From Nocardiopsis terrae (GTDB lineage Bacteria; Actinomycetota; Actinomycetes; Streptosporangiales; Streptosporangiaceae), in NCBI RefSeq assembly GCF_014651695.1, contig NZ_BMXJ01000009.1, forward strand, positions 1-64,000: a DNA stretch of 64,000 bases, given 5' to 3'. The notes under the pieces were generated by a model. It did no database searches. It saw nothing but the letters and a program-made list of their open reading frames with translations, and was not told the DNA's origin. How positions within the stretch are numbered: the first letter of the stretch is position 1; every line of letters starts with the position of its first letter. Shown in pieces: positions 23,113 to 31,678 of this stretch. The position numbers and the translations under genes are program-made.

Positions 23113-23954
23113 TTGGCCTCCGCCTCTCCGAGCTCGACCGGCACGCCCACCAGGGAGCCGTACTCGGTCCAGGAACCGTCGTAGTTCTTCACGTTCTCCA
23201 GCCCGATGATCTCGTGCAGGGCGAACCAGGTGTGCGAGGAGCGCTCGCCGATGCGGCAGTAGGCGATGATCTCCTTGTCGAGGTCCACCCCGGCCTCGGT
23301 GTAGAGCTCGCGCAGCTCGTCGGCGGTCTTGAAGGTGCCGTCCTCGTTGGCCGTCTTGGCCCACGGGATGTTGCGCGCGGTCGGGATGTGGCCCGGGCGC
23401 TGCGAGGTCTCCTGCGGCAGGTGCGCGGGGGCCAGCAGCTTGCCGGTGAACTCGTCGGGCGAACGGACGTCGACCAGGTCCTTGGCGCCGATGGCGTCGA
23501 CGACCTCGTCGCGGAAGGCACGGATCGAGGAGTCCTGCTCCTTGGCCCGGTACTCGGTGGCGGCCCGCTCCGGGACCTCCTCGACCAGCTCGCGGGAGTC
23601 GAGCTCCCACTTCTTGCGGCCGCCGTCCAGCAGGCGGACGTTCTCGTGGCCGTAGAGCTTGAAGTACCAGTAGGCGTAGGCGGCGAACCAGTTGTTGTTG
23701 CCGCCGTACAGGATGACCTGGTCGTCGTTGCCGATGCCCTTGGCGGACAGCAGCTTCTCGAAGCCGGTCCGGTCGACGAAGTCCCGGCGGACCGGGTCCT
23801 GGAGGTCCGTCTTCCAGTCGATCTTGACGGCGCCGGGGATGTGGCCCTTGTCGTAGGCGGACGTGTCCTCGTCCACCTCGACCAGAACGACGTTGGCGTC
23901 GTCCAGGTGAGCCTCCACCCAGTCGGCGTCCACAAGGACGTCGGAGCGGCTCAT
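23109..23954 (-). CDS. sseA: Thiosulfate sulfurtransferase SseA (tandem rhodanese)
   Basis: A 281-residue protein with two rhodanese domains. The N-terminal one (about 1-125) is inactive, with no catalytic loop cysteine. The C-terminal one carries the active-site loop AYCRIGERSSHTW with Cys233, which accepts sulfane sulfur as a persulfide. DVRSPDEFTGK is the second-domain entry motif. AGGAGG lies 6 bases before the ATG. It is the first gene of sseA-DUF1416. A cysteine-containing leader peptide 390 bases upstream on the same strand suggests regulation by cysteine supply. Confidence 0.93.
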   Translation of the reverse strand: MSRSDVLVDADWVEAHLDDANVVLVEVDEDTSAYDKGHIPGAVKIDWKTDLQDPVRRDFVDRTGFEKLLSAKGIGNDDQVILYGGNNNWFAAYAYWYFKLYGHENVRLLDGGRKKWELDSRELVEEVPERAATEYRAKEQDSSIRAFRDEVVDAIGAKDLVDVRSPDEFTGKLLAPAHLPQETSQRPGHIPTARNIPWAKTANEDGTFKTADELRELYTEAGVDLDKEIIAYCRIGERSSHTWFALHEIIGLENVKNYDGSWTEYGSLVGVPVELGEAEAK

Positions 23955-24343
23955 GGGGAACCTCCTGTGTTTGAAGTGCGGTGTCGCGTGTGCGGTCGGT
24001 GCGTCGCGTTCCGGGAGGCGGTGCCCGGAACAGGGGTTTCATGCGGCTTCCCCGGGAGGGGACGGTAACCGTCCGGTTACCGTTCGCCTCCGGCGCGGGG
24101 CCGGGCGGCGAGGGGAAGCACTACGCGTTGGGAAGGGCGGTCGCGGCGGCGATCCGTTCGGGCACGTGACGGGGTGTCCTCGGCGGTCTTCGGGGCGCGG
24201 ACATCCAGGAGAGCCGTCCGTTGGAGGTCGGAGGACTGTTCGTCGGAGTCAGTGTCCCGGAGCCGTCGTCGGTCATCCGGTCGTGTGCTCGGAGAGGGTC
24301 CGGTCGCACGGCAGCGAGCGAGGGCTCGAAGGGCCCGTCCGCC
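23955..24343 (-). other. Long 5' leader between cysteine leader peptide and sseA
   Basis: A 389-base stretch upstream of sseA. A minus-strand frame (24121-24393) overlaps the leader-peptide gene in a different frame and stays open for 90 codons, but it has no recognisable domain. The region contains a 10-bp inverted repeat at 24062-24083. It could hold the attenuator or a second promoter of sseA. Confidence 0.4.
24062..24083. repeat. Perfect 10-bp inverted repeat upstream of sseA
   Basis: ACGGTAACCG at 24062-24071 and its complement CGGTTACCGT at 24074-24083 are separated by 2 bases. It lies 108-129 bases upstream of sseA. With so short a spacer it looks more like a dimeric repressor operator than an RNA terminator. 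Confidence 0.6.
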
Positions 24344-24430
24344 CTAGGGACACGGACAGAGCGCGGCGGCGACGCGGCAGAGGTCCACCGCACGTCGCTT
24401 CGTCAGATACGCGCTCGTCAAGGAAGTCAC
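24344..24430 (-). CDS. Leaderless cysteine-containing leader peptide upstream of sseA
   Basis: GTG 24430 to TAG 24344 encodes 28 residues ending RRAVDLCRVAAALCPCP. The pattern TxRRxVDLCRxAxAxC is that of the actinobacterial putative leader peptides found ahead of sulfur-assimilation genes; in mycobacteria such cysteine-containing leaderless ORFs mediate cysteine-responsive attenuation of downstream genes. Three of the last eleven codons are Cys (TGC, TGT, TGT). The GTG lies 7 bases after the -10 box and has no ribosome binding site, so it is leaderless. It precedes sseA-DUF1416, so low charged tRNA-Cys is expected to raise expression of that operon. Confidence 0.8.
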   Translation of the reverse strand: MTSLTSAYLTKRRAVDLCRVAAALCPCP

Positions 24431-24437
24431 GTCCCAG

Positions 24438-24467
24438 ACGCTACAGGCCGGACCGCACTCTTGTCAC
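24438..24467 (-). promoter_or_regulatory. Promoter of the cysteine leader peptide
   Basis: On the minus strand, GTGACA (24467-24462, -35) and TAGCGT (24443-24438, -10) are 18 bases apart, and the -10 ends 7 bases before the GTG, so transcription should start at or next to the start codon. Confidence 0.65.
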
Positions 24468-24579
24468 TGGTGGCCTGGATCACAAGACGGCGGTTTCACT
24501 CCGTGAGACGGCGAAACCGGTGCCACGGGCCCGGGCGGAGGCCCCGGCGGAGGTTCGCTCCGGTCCGCCGGCCCGCCGG

Positions 24580-24903
24580 TCAGAGCACCGCTTCGCCGAG
24601 CGCCGCGATCACGTCGGCCTTGCGGGGTTGGCCCTGGGCGCGGCGGACGACCCGGCCGGAGGCGTCGAGCACGAACACCGTGGGGGTCCCGAGGATCTCC
24701 AGGCTCCGCACCAGGTCGAGCCTGGACTCGGCGTCGATCTCGACGTGCGCCACACCCCCGACCATGTCCGCCACCTCTCCCAGGACACGGCGGGTGGCCC
24801 GGCAGGGCTGGCAGAAGGCACTGGAGACCTGCACGAGGGTGGCCCTCGTGCCCAGCTCGGCGCCGAGCACGTCGGCGCCGAGCCGTTCGGCGTCCGGTCC
24901 CAT
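24580..24903 (-). CDS. Thioredoxin-family protein
   Basis: A 107-residue single thioredoxin domain with active site CQPC (Cys31, Cys34) in SSAFCQPCRATRRVL and the cis-proline loop GTPTVFVLD. The CQPC variant differs from the CGPC of canonical thioredoxin. The ATG overlaps the stop of the upstream LmeA-like gene (ATGA), so the two are translationally coupled. A cytosolic disulfide reductase role is likely; its partner is not evident. Confidence 0.87.
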   Translation of the reverse strand: MGPDAERLGADVLGAELGTRATLVQVSSAFCQPCRATRRVLGEVADMVGGVAHVEIDAESRLDLVRSLEILGTPTVFVLDASGRVVRRAQGQPRKADVIAALGEAVL

Positions 24904-25601
24904 CAGGCGGCCTCGGAACCCATCAGGGGGACGTCGTCGCCGGTACCGGTGACCTTGAGGCCGCTGGAGGTCGCCTCCATGTCCGTGACGGTCAGCCCGA
25001 AGGGCAGGTTCGGCACCTGGGCGCTGAAGGTCAGCATGCCCGCGACCGCGCCGCTGACGTCGATGGGGGCGTCGCCCACCTGGATGTCGACCGGGGTGAC
25101 GGAGAGGTTGTCGCCGTCGACGGTGAACTCGCCGCCCGCGGAGACCGGGGCGCTGATGCCCAGCTCGGGGATGGCCAGCTCCCCGCTGATCCGGGGCTCG
25201 CCGTCCTGGGTGCTGATGGTCATGCCCTCGGGCAGGTGCGGGTCGAAGTAGGCGTAGGGGACCACGAAGGAGCCGTCGACACGGCCCGCGGTCACCGTGG
25301 GCTGGTCCATGAGGTCGCTCAGCGGCGCCTCGACGTCGGAGGCGGTCGCGTCGACCCTCTCGACCGTCACACCGCTCATGGTCGCGCTGGCCGCCCGGAT
25401 GTTGACCTCGGTGTAGGTCCCGCCGAGCACCTGCGGGAGGAAGGCCCAGCCCTCGATGGACACGTCCGGTTCCTCGGACATCTCCATCTGCTGGGCCAGG
25501 CGCTCGGCCAGGGTGTTCTGCGCGAGGGAACGCGCCCCGACATCAGCCGCCACCACCAGCACGGCGAGAAGGATCAGGAGGACGACAAGAAATTTACGCA
25601 T
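24903..25601 (-). CDS. DUF2993 / LmeA-family phospholipid-binding protein
   Basis: A 232-residue exported protein: an N-terminal signal anchor (residues 3-20, KFLVVLLILLAVLVVAADVG) then a lipid-binding-type fold of beta strands (GTYTEVNIRAASATMSGVTVERVDATASDV, PYAYFDPHLP). The DUF2993 family includes mycobacterial LmeA, a periplasmic phospholipid-binding protein involved in mannan elongation. It is first of a two-gene operon with the thioredoxin. A role in envelope lipid handling is inferred from the family. Confidence 0.82.
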   Translation of the reverse strand: MRKFLVVLLILLAVLVVAADVGARSLAQNTLAERLAQQMEMSEEPDVSIEGWAFLPQVLGGTYTEVNIRAASATMSGVTVERVDATASDVEAPLSDLMDQPTVTAGRVDGSFVVPYAYFDPHLPEGMTISTQDGEPRISGELAIPELGISAPVSAGGEFTVDGDNLSVTPVDIQVGDAPIDVSGAVAGMLTFSAQVPNLPFGLTVTDMEATSSGLKVTGTGDDVPLMGSEAA

Positions 25602-25842
25602 CGGAATCCCAGCACACTTTCTTTCGCTCCGGCGCGCCTGTCGGCTGGGTCATCCGGCCGGTCTCGGTCACACGCCAACGGCACCCGACGGGTGCCGGTC
25701 ATGAAAAACCCGTAGGGAAGGTTACTTCACCCTGGATGGGACGCAGGTTGCCCGGAACCGGTTGCGTCCGCGGGGCGGGCCCCGGCGGTGGCGGAGGAGG
25801 CCCCGGCCCGCACCGGGGGTTCGTGCGCCACGGAACCGCTGC

Positions 25843-26985
25843 TCAGCGGGGCATCAGCATGGCGGCGAGGCCGTCGTTGGCTGCGGCGCCGGAGAGGGAG
25901 AGCTCGATCACGTTGGTGGCCACCACGTGCCTGGAGAGCAGGCGGGTGAACTCCATGGTGTGCGGCTGCCGCTCGTGCTCCTCCTGGGCGAGCTCGTCCC
26001 GGTAGATCGCGTACACGATGCGCTGGAGGGGCGCGCTCGGCACGGTGTGCGCGGCGAACAGCAGGGTGTCCGGCTCACGCTTGGCGACCTCCGCGACGAC
26101 GGCGTTGGCGAGCTGGTCGAACCCGTCCCCCTGCCCCTCGCCGAGCGTGTAGATCGTGATGACGCCGCGCAGCTTGGCGGGCGGAGCCGTGGGCGCGTCA
26201 CCGTAGAGGTCGTCGTAGGGGTCGGCGTTGCGGCGCTTGCGGCGCACGGGCTGCTCCTGGGGTTCGTCGTCGAGTTCGTCGTCGTACTCGTCGTCGTAGT
26301 CGTCGTCGTAGTCGTCATCGTCGTAGGGGTCGCGACGCGGCCTGGCCGCCAACGCCCCGGCGCCCCAGAGGGAGGAGACCGCGCCGAGCATCAGCAGCGG
26401 GCCGAAGGCGCCCAGACCCGCGCGGCCGACCACGACGGAGAGGAGCACGGTGAGGACGAGCAGACCCAGCACCGCCAGGTCGTTCGTGCCCGGACCACGG
26501 GTACCGCGCCGCAGGACGGCGACGAACACGAGGACGAGGAGGAGGGCGGCGAAGCCCTGCGCACCGTTCACCAGCGCGCGGGGGATCAGGTCGTAGTGCT
26601 CGCCCAACGGCGGGAAGGCGGCGTCGAACCGGCCGCTGATGCGGTCGACGCTCAGCACCACGAGGGGGACGATGGTCAGGGCGCTCATGAACAGGCGCAC
26701 GGTGAAGCGGCCGTTCGGTGAACGGACGGCGTACTCGAAGGCGCCCCAGGCCACGAAGAGCGGACCTATCAGGCTGACACCGATGTGCAGCAGCCGGAAG
26801 GTCAGTTCCCCGAAGTCGAACAGCACACCGATCACCGCGGCGCTGAGTCCGACGGTGACGCCCAGGGCGGCGACCAGCCAAGCGATCGCGGCGACACTGG
26901 GGCGGCGCTGGGCATACGCGGTCAGCGCGGCGGTGGCGCTCCAGCCCACCAACGCGCTTATGAATGTCAGTCCTACCGTGACCAT
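25843..26985 (-). CDS. Seven-helix membrane protein fused to an antibiotic-monooxygenase (ABM) domain
   Basis: A 380-residue protein. Residues 1-225 form about seven hydrophobic helices (for example TFISALVGWSATAALTAYA, VLGLLVLTVLLSVVVG). A very acidic Asp/Tyr linker follows (DPYDDDDYDDDYDDEYDDEL, about 232-255). The last 95 residues, from GVITIYTLGEGQGDGFDQLA to VVATNVIELSLSG, match the dimeric ferredoxin-like ABM/YgiN quinol-monooxygenase fold. ATG 26985 is preferred over 27033 because it directly precedes the first helix. It is divergent from the HAD phosphatase gene. The function is unknown; the ABM domain may sense or modify a membrane-soluble quinone-like molecule, but this is inference. 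Confidence 0.72.
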   Translation of the reverse strand: MVTVGLTFISALVGWSATAALTAYAQRRPSVAAIAWLVAALGVTVGLSAAVIGVLFDFGELTFRLLHIGVSLIGPLFVAWGAFEYAVRSPNGRFTVRLFMSALTIVPLVVLSVDRISGRFDAAFPPLGEHYDLIPRALVNGAQGFAALLLVLVFVAVLRRGTRGPGTNDLAVLGLLVLTVLLSVVVGRAGLGAFGPLLMLGAVSSLWGAGALAARPRRDPYDDDDYDDDYDDEYDDELDDEPQEQPVRRKRRNADPYDDLYGDAPTAPPAKLRGVITIYTLGEGQGDGFDQLANAVVAEVAKREPDTLLFAAHTVPSAPLQRIVYAIYRDELAQEEHERQPHTMEFTRLLSRHVVATNVIELSLSGAAANDGLAAMLMPR

Positions 26986-27233
26986 CTCGACAATGATGCT
27001 GCACGCCGACGGGTGGATATGCACAGCGTGCACTTTTGGCGGGACGGTCTCAGGGAAGATCCCGCAGAGTGGAGGCCAAACCCGGGTTCGACACTGTGAT
27101 CTTCCTCACCCGTCTTGACGCTGCTGTACAGCGACCCCACCGGACCCGCGGGTGGCCGTAGGCTCGCAGTACGCGGGGAGCGCCACCCCGGACACCGGAG
27201 GGCCGCCTCCCCCACCCAAGCCAGGAGAGAACC

Positions 27234-28040
27234 GTGTCACACGACGCCGTTTCCCCGAAACCGGTCGGCCCCGGAGCCGCTTTCTTCGACGTGGACAACA
27301 CACTGATGCGCGGCGCTTCGATCTACCACTTCGCCCGCGGCCTGGCCTCCCGCGACCTGTTCACCACCCGTGACCTGATGCGGTTCGCATGGGGGCAGAC
27401 GGTGTTCCGCGTGACCGGCAGCGAACAGCCCGAGCACATCAACGCCGCGCGTGAGGCGGCACTGGCCTTCGTGGCCGGGCACGACGTGGACGACCTGGTC
27501 AACCTGTGCGAGGAGATCTACGACGACACCATGGCCAGCCGGATCTGGGAGGGCACCCGCGCGCTCGTGCAGGGACACCTGGACGCCGGACGGCCGGTGT
27601 GGCTGGTGACCGCCACACCGGTGGAACTGGCGGAGATCATCCGCCGGAAACTGGGGCTCACCGGCGCGCTGGGGACCGAGGCGGAGAGCATCGACGGGGT
27701 GTACACGGGGCGGCTCAACGGCGACCTGCTGCACGGCCCGGCCAAGGCCGTGGCGGTGCGCGCGCTGGCCCGGAAGGAGGGGTGGGACCTGGAGGCCTGC
27801 TCGGCCTACAGCGACTCCTCGAACGACCTCCCGCTGCTCTCCCAGGTCGGCGACCCGCACGCGGTCAACCCGGACGGGGACCTGCGCCGGTACGCGCGCG
27901 CCCACGAGTGGCCGGTCCACGACTTCCGCAGGCACCGGGCAGCGCTGAAGGTGGCCCTTCCCGCCGCCGTGGCGGGCGCCGTCGCCGGGGCCGTGGCCAT
28001 GCGCGCGGTCAGACACCGCAGAGCCCTCAGCACGCACTGA
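27234..28040 (+). CDS. HAD-IB family phosphatase (SerB/CicA-like)
   Basis: A 268-residue HAD-superfamily hydrolase of subfamily IB. The nucleophile motif I is AFFDVDNTLMRG (Asp19, Asp21), motif II is WLVTATPVELAE, and motif III/IV is AYSDSSNDLPLLSQVG. The C-terminus has a short hydrophobic segment (VALPAAVAGAVAGAVAM) that may contact the membrane. The GTG follows AGGAGA. Actinobacterial paralogues include phosphoserine phosphatase-like and lysophospholipid-linked enzymes; the substrate here is undetermined. Confidence 0.85.
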   Translation: MSHDAVSPKPVGPGAAFFDVDNTLMRGASIYHFARGLASRDLFTTRDLMRFAWGQTVFRVTGSEQPEHINAAREAALAFVAGHDVDDLVNLCEEIYDDTMASRIWEGTRALVQGHLDAGRPVWLVTATPVELAEIIRRKLGLTGALGTEAESIDGVYTGRLNGDLLHGPAKAVAVRALARKEGWDLEACSAYSDSSNDLPLLSQVGDPHAVNPDGDLRRYARAHEWPVHDFRRHRAALKVALPAAVAGAVAGAVAMRAVRHRRALSTH

Positions 28041-28117
28041 ACGGGCGCCGATCAGCGACGCCGACGGAAACACCGGCGAGGAGGCTCGCGGCCCCCTGTG
28101 CACCCGGGAGGCGCGGC

Positions 28118-29053
28118 CTAGCGGCCGAGGGTGGCGCGGGCGAGGGCGAAGACGTGGGCCGGGCGCAGGCCGGCGCCGCGGGAAGAGCCGCCGCGGCTGT
28201 GCGCGTAGGCCTCGAACGCCTCGGCCGAACTGTAGGAGGGCGCCCAGTCCAGGGCGCTGTACAGCGGTGCCGGGTCCAGCCTGGAGGCGGTCAGGCCGAC
28301 GCCCGCCGCACGGGCGGCGCTGGAGCTGGCGTAGTCGATCCGGCCGTGCTTGGCCACACCGCGCAGCACCCTGAGGCCGCGTGCCGGGACCGGCAGCCGC
28401 TGGCCGCCGATACGGCGCAGGCAGCGCGAGAGCGGGACGGAGTCGGCCGCTGAGACGTCGAAGGAGCCGGTCCGGTCACTGAGCGCCATCCGCACCAGCG
28501 CCTCGGCACCGTCGTCCTCGTGCAGGAACTGCACGCGCGGGTCGCGGCCCATGACGGTGGGCACGACCCGGGAGTCCATGTACCGGGTGAGGGGGGTGTC
28601 CACGGACGGTCCGATGAGGTTGGCGAACCTGAGAACGGCCACGGACAGGTCCGGTCGGCGGCGTTGGAGGCCCTGGGTGTGCCGTTCGACCTCGGCCGCG
28701 TCGTCGGCGTCCAGGGTGGCGCTGGAGCGCACCACCAGGCGCCGGACCGTGGAGGAGCGCTGGGCGGCCCCCAGAACCCTCATGGTGCCCAGGAGGTCGT
28801 CCTCCCGGTTGGGGCCCTTCAGGGTGTCCAGGCCCAGATGCAGGACCAGTTCGGCGCCGGACTCGGCGACGATCCGGTCCAGACTGCCGTCATGCAGGTC
28901 GACGTGCTGGTACTCGACACCCGTGGTCCCGCTCGGCGGCGGGGCGGAGTCCGCGCCGATCACCCGGTGCACACCGGGCTCCTTGCCCAGGGTCTGGGCG
29001 ACCCCGGCGGCGAGGGGGCTGGACACCCCGGTGACGAGTACGACACGAGCCAT
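28118..29053 (-). CDS. NAD-dependent epimerase/SDR-family protein
   Basis: A 311-residue extended short-chain dehydrogenase-like protein with an N-terminal nucleotide-binding motif VVLVTGVSSPLAAGVAQTLG and the YxxxK-region replaced by less typical sequence (RLVVRSSATLDADDAAEVERH), so catalytic competence is uncertain. It resembles the NAD-dependent epimerase/dehydratase proteins regularly encoded downstream of bS22 in actinomycetes, matching the order here. The ATG follows AAGGAACG. Function is unknown. Confidence 0.82.
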   Translation of the reverse strand: MARVVLVTGVSSPLAAGVAQTLGKEPGVHRVIGADSAPPPSGTTGVEYQHVDLHDGSLDRIVAESGAELVLHLGLDTLKGPNREDDLLGTMRVLGAAQRSSTVRRLVVRSSATLDADDAAEVERHTQGLQRRRPDLSVAVLRFANLIGPSVDTPLTRYMDSRVVPTVMGRDPRVQFLHEDDGAEALVRMALSDRTGSFDVSAADSVPLSRCLRRIGGQRLPVPARGLRVLRGVAKHGRIDYASSSAARAAGVGLTASRLDPAPLYSALDWAPSYSSAEAFEAYAHSRGGSSRGAGLRPAHVFALARATLGR

Positions 29054-29280
29054 GGCGACACGTTCCTTGGAAGGAGACGGTAGTTGTCCGGTAGGCCCGC
29101 GGACCGTTCACCCGCAGGGGGTGAACCGGCTACCGCGACCCGTGAAACACAACAGTGGTTCACCCAGAAAATTCCGTTGCTCCGGCGGACGCCGGGCAGG
29201 GAAAGTGAAGTATCTCCGCGCCCGGGGCGTGCCTTGGCCCGCCCTCGCCCGCGGAGAGACGACGTACGCCGCGAACGGTC

Positions 29281-29379
29281 CTACTTCTTGTTGCGACGCG
29301 CGACACGCGTGCGCTTGAGCAGCTTGCGGTGCTTCTTCTTCGCCATCCGCTTACGGCGCTTCTTGATGACGGAACCCAT
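29281..29379 (-). CDS. Small ribosomal protein bS22 (AURKAIP1/COX24 domain)
   Basis: A 32-residue, extremely basic protein, MGSVIKKRRKRMAKKKHRK then LLKRTRVARRNKK. This is the sequence type of the actinobacterial-specific ribosomal protein bS22, also annotated as AURKAIP1/COX24-domain protein. It binds the small subunit near the decoding region in mycobacterial ribosome structures. AAGGTGAT lies 3 bases before the ATG, matching the 16S tail over 8 bases. It lies upstream of the SDR gene on the same strand. Confidence 0.93.
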   Translation of the reverse strand: MGSVIKKRRKRMAKKKHRKLLKRTRVARRNKK

Positions 29380-29598
29380 GGGATCACCTTCTCGCTGACG
29401 AGTGAGTACGGACATGCCGAACCACCGGTGACGAACACCTGCTGGTTCGGATGCGGTTGCTGGGCTCGCTCGGGCACACGCGCGCACGACGCGGGTGGCC
29501 GGTGCGACCGGGGCGGACCCCGGGGAGGACGACGCTCGCAAGACGCACGTCTACCGCACCCGTGGCCCAAGCTTACCGCTACGGGCAACCGGAGCGGG

Positions 29599-30234
29599 TC
29601 ACGCCCCGGGAAGCGACGGACCGTCGCCGTAGAGCGCGGCGGCCGGTTCCGCGTAACTGACGCTGACCAGCTTCTGATCAGTGAAGGTCAGCGACGTAAC
29701 GCTGGCCAGGTTACATTCGCGCTGGTCGGGACGGTGCCACAGGCGCTTGCTCTCGGCCGCGCGACGGGCCGTCCAGATCGGCAGCTGGTGGCTGACGCAC
29801 ACGGCCTCACGGCCCCAGGCAGCCCGGCGGACGGCCTTGATGACCTCGACCATTCGGCTGACGATCTCCTGATAGGGCTCGCCCCAGGACGGTTTGAAGG
29901 GGTTGTAGAGCCGCCTCAGGACCCGGGGGTCGCGCGCGGACCTCGCGGACAACGCCATCCCCTCGAACTTGTTGTCCGACTCGATCAGCCGGTCGTCCAG
30001 GGTCACCGGAAGGTCGAACGCCTTCTGGAGCGGAACAGCGGTCTCCTGGGTGCGGTCCAGCGGCGAGGAGAACAGGGCCGCGATGTCGTGCCCCTCGAAC
30101 CAGTCGGCGGCCATCTCCGCCATCTGCTGGCCCCGGTCACTCAGGTGGTAGCCGGGGAGCCGACCGTAGAGGACCCTCTCCGGGTTGTACACCTCGCCGT
30201 GCCGGAGCAGGTGAACGACGGTGGTCGTGGTCAT
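29599..30234 (-). CDS. Histidine phosphatase family protein
   Basis: A 211-residue phosphoglycerate-mutase-like phosphatase. The catalytic RHG motif is LLRHGEVYNPERVLYG (His12), with the second-histidine motif in AVCVSHQLPIWT. It lacks the long insertions of true glycolytic mutases (compare gpmA at 9.4 kb), so it is a phosphatase of the broad family. It lies 54 bases downstream of hemL on the same strand, an arrangement common in actinomycetes. The substrate is unknown. Confidence 0.88.
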   Translation of the reverse strand: MTTTTVVHLLRHGEVYNPERVLYGRLPGYHLSDRGQQMAEMAADWFEGHDIAALFSSPLDRTQETAVPLQKAFDLPVTLDDRLIESDNKFEGMALSARSARDPRVLRRLYNPFKPSWGEPYQEIVSRMVEVIKAVRRAAWGREAVCVSHQLPIWTARRAAESKRLWHRPDQRECNLASVTSLTFTDQKLVSVSYAEPAAALYGDGPSLPGA

Positions 30235-30288
30235 CGTGACAGCTTTCTGGCTGGAGTCCGGGCTTTCTCTCGGGGCTCGGGCATCGGA

Positions 30289-31590
30289 TCAGCCCCGGTC
30301 CTGGGCACGCGCCGCGGCCCGCGCGGCCGCGGGCAGAGCCGCGACCACCCTGTCGACGGCGGCGTCGTCGTGCGCCGAGGAGAAGAACCAGGCCTCGAAG
30401 GCGGCGGGCGGCAGGTAGACGCCCTGTTCGAGCATGGCGTGGAAGAACGCGGCGAACACCTCGGTGTCCGTGGTGCGGGCGCTGTCGAAGTCGGTCGCCT
30501 CCCGGTCGGTGAAGAAGACCGTGAACAGGTTGCCGCCGCCCTGGAGGCGGTGGGTCACGCCCTCGGCGCTGAGCGCCTTGGCGACCTCGTCCTGTACCCG
30601 GACGGAGACCTGGTCGATGTGCGCGTAGACCTCGGGGGTGGCGCCGCGCAGGGTAGCCAGACCGGCCGCCGTGGCCAACGGGTTCCCGGACAGGGTGCCC
30701 GCCTGGTAGACGGGTCCGTCCGGGGCGAGGCGGTCCATGACCTCGGCGCGGCCGCCGAAGGCCGCGGCGGGCAGCCCGCCGCCCATGACCTTGCCGAAGG
30801 TCATGAGGTCGGGGGCGACGCCCTCCAGGCCGTACCAGCCGGAGGCGCTGACCCGGAAACCGGTGAGGACCTCGTCGAGGATCAGCAGGGCGCCGTTGGC
30901 GTGCGCGATCTCCTTGAGCCGGGCGTTGAACCCGGCCTTGGGCGGGACGACGCCCATGTTCGCGGGGCAGGCCTCCGCGATGACGCAGGCGATGTCGTCG
31001 CCGTGCTCGGCGAAGGCGCGCTCGACGGCCTCGGTGTCGTTGTAGGGCAGCACCAGGGTGTCGGCCGCGCTGGCCCCGGTGACGCCCGGGGAGTCCGGCA
31101 GGGCGAACGTGGCCAGGCCGGAGCCGGCGGCGGCCAGGAGCGCGTCGACGTGGCCGTGGTAGTTGCCGGCGAACTTGACGATCTTGCTCCGCCCGGTGAA
31201 CCCGCGGGCGAGGCGGATCGCGGACATGGTGGCCTCGGTCCCGGAGTTGACCAGGCGGACCTTCTCCACGGGGGTGCGCTCGACGATCAGCTCGGCGAGT
31301 TCGACCTCGCCGGGGGTCGGAGCGCCGTAGGAGGTCCCCGCCGCGACGGCACCGTGCAGGGCCTCCACCACGGAGGGCTCCGCGTGGCCGAGGATGAGCG
31401 GCCCCCAGGAGCAGACGAGGTCGACGTACTGTCGGCCCTCGGAGTCCGTGAGGTAGGGTCCCTCGCCCTTGACGAAGAACGGCGGGGTGCCGCCGACGGC
31501 CCCGAACGCGCGCACGGGCGAGTTCACCCCGCCCGGAACGACGGCGGACGCCCGCTGGAAGAGCTCTGCTGAAGTCTGTTGAGTACCCAC
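30289..31590 (-). CDS. hemL: Glutamate-1-semialdehyde 2,1-aminomutase
   Basis: A 433-residue PLP-dependent aminomutase that makes 5-aminolevulinate from glutamate-1-semialdehyde, the step after HemA in haem synthesis. Features are NSGTEATMSAIRLARGFTGR, LDEVLTGFRVSASGWYG and the PLP-lysine motif TFGKVMGGGLPAAAFGG. Start GTG 31590 gives the normal N-terminus (ELFQRASAVVPGGVNSPVRAF). It is separated from the rex-hemACDB block by 6 kb; between them lies the RloAB pair. Confidence 0.95.
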   Translation of the reverse strand: MGTQQTSAELFQRASAVVPGGVNSPVRAFGAVGGTPPFFVKGEGPYLTDSEGRQYVDLVCSWGPLILGHAEPSVVEALHGAVAAGTSYGAPTPGEVELAELIVERTPVEKVRLVNSGTEATMSAIRLARGFTGRSKIVKFAGNYHGHVDALLAAAGSGLATFALPDSPGVTGASAADTLVLPYNDTEAVERAFAEHGDDIACVIAEACPANMGVVPPKAGFNARLKEIAHANGALLILDEVLTGFRVSASGWYGLEGVAPDLMTFGKVMGGGLPAAAFGGRAEVMDRLAPDGPVYQAGTLSGNPLATAAGLATLRGATPEVYAHIDQVSVRVQDEVAKALSAEGVTHRLQGGGNLFTVFFTDREATDFDSARTTDTEVFAAFFHAMLEQGVYLPPAAFEAWFFSSAHDDAAVDRVVAALPAAARAAARAQDRG

Positions 31591-31678
31591 CTCACCAGTG
31601 TGTCAGCTGTCCCCGCCACCGTGACCGTGACCCGCCCCGCACCGGCTCTGACCACCGCGCACGGCCTCGGACAGCATC

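Noticed and set aside
24121..24393. 90-codon minus-strand frame overlapping the cysteine leader
   Set aside because: No domain, no ribosome binding site, and out of frame with the conserved leader peptide; kept only as part of the leader-region discussion.
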